In this document: positions 20,492 through 27,395 of the stretch, one piece after another
Numbering within the stretch: position 1 is the first letter of the stretch
Layout of the letters: the number at the start of each line of letters is the position of its first letter
Source of the DNA: Collybiopsis luxurians FD-317 M1
Lineage: Eukaryota > Basidiomycota > Agaricomycetes > Agaricales > Omphalotaceae
Direction of reading: 5' to 3'
Length of the DNA stretch: 27,395 bases
Assembly: GCA_000827265.1 (NCBI GenBank)
Contig: KN834803.1
Coordinates: 48,632-76,026 of the forward strand
Notes under the pieces: model-generated
The model's input: only the letters and a program-made list of their open reading frames with translations
Databases searched by the model: none
What the model was told of the DNA's origin: nothing
Position numbers and translations under genes: made by a program

Positions 20492-22443
20492 ATGACTAGG
20501 CTTGATACCCCTACCAAAAGAGCTTGCATTGTCACATTAAAGAACCAGGGTGTTTCCAGCACTGAAACTGCGAAAGAACTTGGAGGATCAAAGAGCCAGG
20601 TTGATTGTCTCTACCAGAAATGGAAGGGAAGGACCCAGTTTTATGGGAAGACTCCTGGGTGAGGCTGAAAACCCAAACTTGACTGCCGAGACCTGCGCCA
20701 TGCCGAGTGTTTGCTTTGTGGTCACAAGGCCTCAGATGTTGTTGACCTTCACAGCCGCTATTTCCCTCACATTTCTGACTCCACACTTTGTAGAGGCCTG
20801 CATTCCATTGGCCTCTCTGGTTTCCGATGCCGAAAAGTCCCTCTCATCACAAAACAGAACTGGCTCAAACATGTTGAGTGGGCCAAACTTGTTCAGGATT
20901 GGACTGCTGAAGATTGGAAGGTTGTGGGCTTTGCAGATGAGTCAAACTATGGGGTTTTTGGGTGTCAGAATGGTCAGTGGACTTGGAGAAGGCCAGGGGA
21001 AGCTTTGGACTGGAGAAATACAGAGAAGATGGTGAAGCATAAGGGGGGGAAAGTCACCCTATGGGGAATGGTCACAGCACATATCAGGAAAATGACCTAA
21101 AGCCCAGGCAAATATTGGAAGCCTGAGGGAACCTGAGGACTCCCAGGAAATAGGCCAAATCCTAGGCACCTTCAGGTACTTTAGGTAGCTTGGGCTACCT
21201 AGGCTTCCTAGGTTTGGGGCCAAATCCTAGGCTCTCTAAGAGATATCTGAGATATCCCTAGGAGTCCCTGAGGGCTTCCTGAGGGCTCCCTGGGGATCCC
21301 TGGGGATCTCTGGGATACAGGTATTTTAAATAATACATATAATACAAAATTGTATTTCAAATATATAGCTGTGTAATAGTATTGTATAAATCCACAATAA
21401 AAATATTTATTTGGCTGCAGATTCATACAGGTTTGAGCTTTTAAAATAAATCACATGATGTGCTCACTGTGAACTATCTACAATCAAAATACTTTTCCCA
21501 TGATCAAAATATGTTCACCCTTATTATAACTAATAGTATCCACACTATATATGTATTTATAGGTTCTGTACTATACTGATATACTGTACTTGAGTATGTT
21601 AGGTTATTACAAAGCTTAAACTACTATACACTACTATATAATAGTGTACAGTTAAGTATAATAACTGATAATAATCTGTAGATATAGTAGTTGAATACAA
21701 AAAAGTTAAATACAATATGAGGTAGAGTAGAATAATATATAGAATGAGGTATAGTAGAGTAAGAATAGAAAGAGATGAGAATATACAACATTATTTTGCA
21801 TTCACATTTTAGAGCCCTCAGGATGCCCCAGGGATCTCCAGGGATCCTCAGGGACCCTCAGGCAACCTGAGAGTGCTCAGGAATTGGGGGGTGTCCCTTG
21901 GCATCCTGGGTAGCCTAGACAACCTAGGACCCCTGAGAGGCCTTGAGAAGCCTTAGGCCATCAGATAACAACCCATATGAGCCTGGGCTATAGGACCTTT
22001 TTCCTGATGCATGGAGTTGGCTGCCTTGTACACATCCATGGCAACCTTGATGGAAGACTCCTTGTTCAGATCATGGAGGAGGACCTATTGGGAAGCCTTC
22101 AAGACCTTGATGGCATTGACCCTAACACTTTTATTTATGCCCACAACAACAATTGAAAGAATACTGGCCAGCTGGTTCAAAGTTGGTTCACTGAGAAAAG
22201 CTCACTCAACTCAAATGGCCTGCCTCTAGCCCTGACATGAACATTCAGGAGCACATTTGGGCTGAACTGGAGACCATTGCACACCTGTATGAGCCAGCAC
22301 CACACACAGAGGATCAGATGTGGGAGGTTTTGCAGTGGGCATGGAGTCAGATTTCTGACAAGTTTACTGAGAAATTGTATGCATCTCTTCCACATCAAGT
22401 TGAAGCATTGATGAAGGCAAAGGGATGGAACACAAAATACTAG
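20492..22443 (+). pseudogene. Tc1/mariner transposase, inactivated
   Basis: Starts with an HTH-type N-terminus (TPTKRACIVTLKNQGVSSTE, then TAKELGGSKSQV). Two in-frame TGA codons follow KTPG, where the family motif would have Arg (GRGRKPK). Then come the catalytic-domain motifs VGFADESNYGVFG (first Asp) and GGKVTLWGMVTAH. After the insertion the frame resumes with LGYRTFFLMHGVG. The second catalytic Asp region is degraded (AHNNN, then a stop), and a further frame change leads to LKWPASSPDMNIQEHIWAEL, which holds the third catalytic acidic residue, and the end at 22443. It cannot make a working transposase. Confidence 0.88.
21085..21978. mobile_element. 894-bp insertion splitting the transposase
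   Basis: It interrupts the coding frame between VTAH and SLGYRTFF. It is flanked by near-identical 11-bp sequences, ACAGCACATAT (21074-21084) and ACAACCCATAT (21968-21978), a probable target duplication with two mismatches. Both ends are packed with CCTNAGG and CCCTGRGG words in inverted arrangement (near-terminal ATGACCTAAAGC against the complement of GCCTTAGGCCAT), around an AT-rich core of about 480 bp. No ORF. A MITE-like or other non-autonomous element of unknown superfamily. Confidence 0.7.
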
Positions 22444-22710
22444 GTGGGCAACTCTTTTTTCATTGTCTATTGTTTGTTAATTTCTCAATGAGCTGCAGGC
22501 CCATAGTGTGTCCATGTTTTCTTGTCCAAAATTCAGCCTTCCACTTTTTTTGTTTATACATGCAGTCACCATTACACTCTACATATGTCATGCTACCTTT
22601 CTTGTACCAGGATCTAAGCTATATATGTTGTCGTTCATGAGTTATGCCCTGGCCAAAACAAAAATGCAACAAAAAATCATGTGGCACATTTTTTTTGAAT
22701 ACAGACTGTA

Positions 22711-23344
22711 AGGGTATCTATTCAACCTAAGGACTAGTTAAGGTATTAATAGAAAAGTAAGTTTCTGCCATTCTATTCATCCCCAATCATTTTTTTCATT
22801 ATTGTCTAACATTTCATAGTCCTCCTCTTATCCCAAGAACTTAAATAATGCTTCTTCACTCCACTCCAAATACAACTTTGTTTAGTTACATCACCATTCT
22901 TCTGCTGAACTCCTCCACAAAGTGCATCAACAGAAATATAAACAGATCCCCCTTGTAGCATGCATTCTGACTGAGCAGTGCAGCAAGGATGGTGCAACCA
23001 CAGCAGCAAAATGAAGTTCATTTGAGAGGTCACAGGTTAATTGAGACTCTTAATTAAGCAAATTAACCTTGGTCATTGAAATTAATCCCTCTTTAATCGA
23101 GAAATTAAGGCCTTAACTTAATTAAGACCTTAGGTCTCAAGTGAACAGTGGAAATATAGTCATATGACTGCATGTGTTTGCACGTTGAATTGCAATAAAC
23201 TTTAATAAAACTCTTGGCCTGCCACATCAAGTCATCATTCTGACTTGCAGAAGTCTCAAATGAGGAGAAAATCATTAGACAAATAATAATACCATTGATA
23301 CGGCTACATTCATATTGCATATCGAAGTGTAATAATTTTTTTTT
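22711..23344. other. AT-rich intergenic, no gene seen
   Basis: Contains clustered short palindromes around TTAATTAAG at 23050-23130. No protein-like frame. It ends where the 3' flank homologous to copy B begins. Confidence 0.4.
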
Positions 23345-23423
23345 GCATTTGTTGTCATTTCAGTCACAACTTGTTATTCTGATTCAGTCATCTTTTCACA
23401 TACTTAACAATTAACTAGTGGAT

Positions 23424-25542
23424 TCAAAAATCTAGAAATGCATTCCATAGAGCAGAGCAAGGTGTATCCTGGATTGCATAGTCATTTTTCAGGATGCATA
23501 CAAGAATTAAAGAGTCTGCAAACCTGGGAATTGCTCGTAATGGTTTGCACAAAGTTATCTGTATCAACATTCCCATTGTACGCCAATCTGGCTAATGTCT
23601 GAGTGGCATTTCCAGGAACATACTTAGGCCAGTTTGGCACAGGAGATGCATCTGGGTTTTTGATAAAGTTCGCAATGGCTGTTTGGAATGTCTTAGACAA
23701 AGTAACTTCGTTAGATGTCGCAGTGGAAGCATTAAATGTTCCAAACAGTTCTGGGACTATGAAAACATTAAGTGAACTTGGGCAAGGTGGCAGATTAGCA
23801 TACGCACACTCAGAAGAATGCCAAGCACCAGCGTTTGGGAAAAGCTGAAGGTTGGGGAAGACAGGTCCTACCAGCCGCCACAGTTATCCCACTGCTAAAA
23901 TGCAATTGAAAATTGGTTGACTAACCATACTCATACTGGAACACACTAGAAAGACCAGATTGAACAAATGCCTCTGTCCAAAGGCTTGCTGGGCTGGATG
24001 AAACAATGTCAGCTTACATTGGAACACACCAAGTCAGTCACTTACCAAAGAAAGGATAAATCTCTGAAAGAGTCCGCAATCACATCTGTGTCATTCTCTC
24101 CCAGATACAGAGCCCGTACAACATCTGCAGGAACTATTGCCCCTACCCCGGTAGAGTCCAAGAAGACGGTGAGATTATTCTCACCGACTGTAAATAATGT
24201 GCCATCGTTCTGTGTGTTCCCAGCTAGCACTGGTACTCTAGCCGTGTTGCCAGCTCAAATCTGTTCCAGATTATCCCCGAATGTAGTGAAACTAGTGCAG
24301 TGAGTAACCAGTTAAAAATGAAGAAAGGAAAAGCTGAGCCTACTTATCAATGATCAGTCTGAAAGCCCCACTTGTAGGACTGTTTGTGTATGCCCTAATA
24401 TCTGCTGCTGAGATATTCTTAAGGCAGGCAAATTGCAAGGGACCAGGCGCTTGAGTACAGCCTACTGCAGTGGAGAAGTTATTGAAAGAGTCAAAGGGGG
24501 CGAGAGAAGAAATGCTATCGGGAATAGCGCTGGAGAAGAGGATCGCAGCTCTGAATGGTGGATCTATGGGATGCCAAACAACAAGACCAGAGACGGACCT
24601 TGCTCCTGCTGATTGACCCTGCAAGTGGAAATGAACACAAATTCCAGTTCTATCGAAGAAGAATAAGACAGAGCACTCTACGGGCCATGATAGTGACCTG
24701 GTTTGGATCTCCACCAAAATGCGCAATATTTAACTTAACCCACTCAAGAGCAAGTTCTTGATCCAAGAAGCCAAGGTTGTTCGCTTGGAGAGGCAGATCG
24801 GGTGCACCAGGGAAGCCAAAGACATTTGTATGATTGTTGATAGTGACAATAACAATGTCTTGATTAGTTGCGATAAATGTTCCATCATAGGTGGGCAGAG
24901 ATGCCATCCCAAAGGCTAGCGATCTATAAAGAGCATCAGTTGTGGAAACATTTGTATAATCTACATGAGCTTACCCTCCATAGATCCAGAAAACAACTGG
25001 TTTTTTGGTGCCGGAAGCTGGAGAAGGGGCCCAGACATTCCTGAGTACAAGAGTAACAAGTCAGCACATTCATGCGTGGACGATAGAATAAACAAACAAA
25101 AAAAGGCAATCCTCATTTTCAACCGGTGGATCTTGTGGATTATTGAATAAGAATTCTGCCAAACTAGTGCCCGCGAAAGCGAACTGCTGAACACAAGCAG
25201 GGCTGAAAACCGTAGCATTATGAGTTGCAGTACTGAGAAATGGAACAGGCAGCTCCCAATAGAGCGGGCCGGTAGGTGGCTCAGCAAATCGCTGCAGGAG
25301 GTTAGGACTATTTGTAAGATTGTACAAAGAGCTTATGCACTACTTACAATCCCTTTAAATGATACAACTGGGCTCGAAGTGAGGAATTAGTATTTTGAAG
25401 AACATACTATTTCTGAGTAAGGTTTACCTCCATCCTGTTCAATTCCTCGAAGGGTTCCGGATGTTGTTGGAACTGAGACAAGAGACTGAGCATGTACCAC
25501 CCCACAGAGAACCGCAGGGAGAAAGAAAATCAAAGATCGCAT
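23424..25542 (-). pseudogene. Type-B carboxylesterase, copy C (nonsense-mutated)
   Basis: All eleven exons are recognisable with the same phases: 25542-25428, 25367-25348, 25291-25098, 25040-24975, 24923-24686, 24618-24344, 24291-24046, 23993-23926, 23867-23808, 23756-23524 and 23468-23424. In exon 7 the codon for Arg in LERIRAG of copy B (CGA) is TGA at 24257-24255. It would truncate the protein after the GQSAG serine but before the catalytic Asp and His. The intron 5 donor, GTCAGT in copy B, is GCCCGT here, a poor splice site. Every other junction is intact, so the inactivation looks recent. The first half might still be translated, but activity is not expected. Confidence 0.88.
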
Positions 25543-25590
25543 TCTGTATGCTCACTATGATTGTAAAACTTTTTTGGTATAACGTTCAGG

Positions 25591-25598
25591 TATTTATG
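25591..25598 (-). promoter_or_regulatory. Degenerate TATA-like site of copy C
   Basis: Minus-strand CATAAATA about 49-56 bp before the start, at the position of the TATA box of copy B. Confidence 0.35.
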
Positions 25599-25847
25599 CT
25601 TTTTGTAGACATCAGCTGTTGAAAATTACTAAGTTCCCACTCGCGAGGTATCGATTGCTGAACTGAGTTTGCAGTCTGCGCCTGAGACAATCTAGCCTAA
25701 ATCTCCAAGGCCTTTGTAGTGACGTATATCAGGAACAACAAATTGAGTATGTTCAATGGAAAGAAGAGAAGTATTGGCGCCAGATTATTCTTACATCCAG
25801 ATGACATGTTCGCGCACGCCGCACACATTCCTACATTGTTCTGAAGG

Positions 25848-25890
25848 CAGAAGCTGCAAAGATTGGATGGAACTGTCCACACATGCCGTA
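25848..25890 (-). promoter_or_regulatory. Upstream block shared by the carboxylesterases (copy C)
   Basis: Plus-strand CAGAAGCTGCAAAGATTGG, then CTGTCCACACATGCCG; a weaker match to the blocks of copies A and B. Confidence 0.3.
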
Positions 25891-26100
25891 GAGGTCAACT
25901 AGCCATGTCTGGTAGCTGAGACTCGAAGATATATGTTTAGAATTGAAGGGACTCAAGCAGATATTGGGTTTCGTATCCCGATCAAAGGTACATCTTCACA
26001 TCCTCGTCGTTGGTCAGAGTCTCTTAGATCTCTCAGATTGAAGCATTACTAGATCCTGCATCTGTTTCTGCATGCACAGATGGGATGATAATAAAGATGT

Positions 26101-26300
26101 AATTCAATCACTATGACTGGCTCAATTCTTTTTGGCTGTGATTATTACCATTAATAGATTTGAAATAGATTCCTATTTTTGCCTAAAAAAAAGGCTGGAA
26201 ATTCAGAGCCCTTTTTGCCCTATATTATAATTGACAAAAAGATGATAATTAAGACTGAATTTTGCTCAAAAAAACATTGAATATTCCTTTATAATTCCAC
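26101..26300. other. AT-rich stretch left of the fold-back repeats
   Basis: No gene. Homopurine and AT runs only. Confidence 0.35.
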
Positions 26301-26303
26301 TGA

Positions 26304-26422
26304 TAAAAGACAATGATTTTGGCCATAAAAGCTTTACAATTACCTTTGTTATTAAAGCTAGATTTCACTGGTCATTACATTCCTTTTATGGCCAAAAAAA
26401 GAACTGAACTTCTTGTCTTTTT
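26304..26422. repeat. Inverted repeat around TTGGCCATAAAAG
   Basis: The left arm at 26304-26330 (GACAATGATTTTGGCCATAA and following) pairs imperfectly with 26382-26422 (CTTTTATGGCCAAAAAAAG and TTCTTGTCTTTT), with a loop of about 50 bp. Probably a small fold-back or MITE remnant. Confidence 0.5.
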
Positions 26423-26757
26423 TCAATTGTAAAACAAATATAATTACAGCTGGGGAAACATAATGGGCAGGTCCAGCCCTGTAATCAGCAGGAAGTTATG
26501 CTCTGGAAGATTGGACTACAGTCAATATGGGCACTGGAACTGCTTCTGTTAACGGCGCCAGTACCACAAGTAACGGTGCCTTCCTAAATGCCGATATCTC
26601 CAAGGCGGCTCCAGGAGCAGGTCTTACCTATTTCTCAACTGAGTACATCAACTATATCCAAGAGTTGGGTGGCTGAGTAATCACTTCCTGCTGATTCCAG
26701 GGCTGGACCTGGTCATTGTGTTTTCACAGCTGTAATCATAATCATTTTACAATTGAA
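26422..26757. mobile_element. Fold-back element with 75-bp inverted arms
   Basis: Arms 26422-26496 and 26683-26757 are inverted copies identical at 65 of 75 positions by manual count. Shared blocks are TTCAATTGTAAAA, ATTACAGCTG, CAGGTCCAGCCCTG and AATCAGCAGGAAGT. They enclose 186 bp with a GC content and reading frame unlike the AT-rich surroundings. No target duplication was identified. Confidence 0.65.
26527..26676 (+). CDS. 49-codon exon-like ORF inside the fold-back element
   Basis: ATG at 26527 to TGA at 26674. It includes MGTGTASVNGASTT, NADISKAAPGAGLTYFS and TEYINYIQELGG. The frame is also open upstream to the arm (YALEDWTTVN). Codon use and residue mix look like a genuine gene fragment, perhaps an exon captured by the element. 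No family recognised, and no evidence that it is expressed. Confidence 0.3.
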   Translation: MGTGTASVNGASTTSNGAFLNADISKAAPGAGLTYFSTEYINYIQELGG

Positions 26758-26763
26758 ACAAGG

Positions 26764-27395
26764 TGTTATGCCCTACGCTATTTTTTCTGCTCTTTCCAAC
26801 CAGTACACTCACCACATGACTCAATAATAGTCTTACCAATCAATTCGGCTCTCCAAATCTGACACATGTTTTGCAAGGCAAACTAACCAGTTGCTCATTC
26901 CAAACTTCTATTCACAAGACCACATGTCTCCCCGCAGAGTATAAAAGCCTTGTACCTACATCTCCCACAATAATGCTGTTATTACCTGAACTATCTTGAT
27001 CTGTGTTGTTTCTGTTCTCTTGTTCACTAGTCTATAATATTATTCTGCTTAACACTGAGTCGAGCAAACCCCATTGACACCGAGTCACTGGCATATCCAC
27101 TTCTCACTTGTCGAACCGATCGACAAGACTATTCAACTGCCGTAGCCTTTCGAATATTCCATCTTGTAGGGTAAACGGACACCGAGTCACGAACCTCCCA
27201 AGTCAACCCTTGTTAATACTGTCTTAACAAGTTCTTTCAATATACTATTTCTAGTTGCACCGAGCTACTAGATTTATTATTCGACACTTGAGGATCATTC
27301 CTCCACATCCAATACCAAACTGTACAGGACTTGTTCACCTGTCGTATGTAGCAACTCCCCATCGCATATTCTGTCTCGGCTGTGGTATAATAAAA
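26764..27395 (+). repeat. Possible LTR start (TGTTATGCCC), truncated by window edge
   Basis: Begins TGTTATGCCC and has a TATA box (GAGTATAAAAGCC) near 26938-26950, followed by a T/C-rich, AT-poor transcribed-like stretch. The 13-mer GACACCGAGTCAC occurs at 27076-27088 and 27178-27190. No gag or polymerase frame or primer-binding site lies within the window. It could be a retrotransposon LTR or the promoter of an unseen gene. Confidence 0.35.

Larger units (their letters stand above)
20156..22708 (+). mobile_element. Tc1/mariner transposon (with nested insertion)
   Basis: Terminal inverted repeats CAGTCTGTATTCAAAAAAAA at both ends, followed by an imperfect extension to about 40 bp. TA dinucleotides flank it at 20154-20155 and 22709-22710, the expected target duplication of Tc1/mariner. 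It encodes the broken transposase at 20492-22443 and is enlarged by an 894-bp insertion at 21085-21978; without that it would be about 1.66 kb. Confidence 0.9.

Noticed and set aside
20532..20786. Minus-strand frame over the transposase
   Set aside because: Antisense shadow of the clearly homologous plus-strand transposase.
21098..21320. A terminator or structured RNA suggested by the dense CCTNAGG palindromes
   Set aside because: The same words recur at the other end of the 894-bp insertion in inverted arrangement, so they are better explained as transposon subterminal repeats.

Overview
The window looks like nuclear DNA of a mushroom-forming basidiomycete (Agaricomycete). The evidence is gene structure: many GT-AG introns, nearly all 48-67 nt, sit inside recognisable fungal families. 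These are a NACHT-type NLR N-terminus, a DUF6533 seven-helix membrane protein and type-B carboxylesterases. No prokaryotic signals, tRNA, rRNA or CRISPR array were seen. All recognisable host genes lie on the minus strand.

Layout. 1-1099: 5' part of an NLR-like gene running off the left edge just before its NACHT ATPase domain. 1428-2650 and about 3500-5665: an unrecognised multi-exon gene with apparent single-base frame breaks, followed downstream by a decayed second copy of its 3' half. 6598-7170: a GC-rich non-autonomous repeat element. 8078-9600: a DUF6533-family gene with uncertain ends. 9600-12368: mostly featureless, with one relic reading frame.

12369-25542 is the core of the window. 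It holds three tandem type-B carboxylesterase genes in the same orientation, each with 11 exons and identical intron phases. Copy A (521 aa) and copy B (520 aa) splice into uninterrupted proteins with signal peptide and catalytic triad. Copy C is broken by a CGA-to-TGA nonsense codon and a degraded 5' splice site. A fourth 3'-end fragment lies just downstream of copy B. The three share a TATA-like box 40-57 bp before the ATG and a conserved block about 230-350 bp upstream, so they were probably duplicated with their promoters.

Between copies B and C lie several mobile elements: a larger GC-rich element containing a 207-bp MITE (18728-19945), and a Tc1/mariner element with clear TIRs and TA target duplication (20156-22708). 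The transposase of the latter is dead and is split by an 894-bp insertion. Its two in-frame TGA codons lie where CGA is expected, the same kind of change that kills copy C, which suggests a C-to-T process such as repeat-induced mutation or methyl-C deamination.

The right end (26300-27395) holds nested fold-back repeats, one enclosing a 49-codon exon-like ORF, then a stretch resembling the start of an LTR. Exon coordinates were derived by hand from frame, splice consensus and paralogue comparison. No database search was possible.
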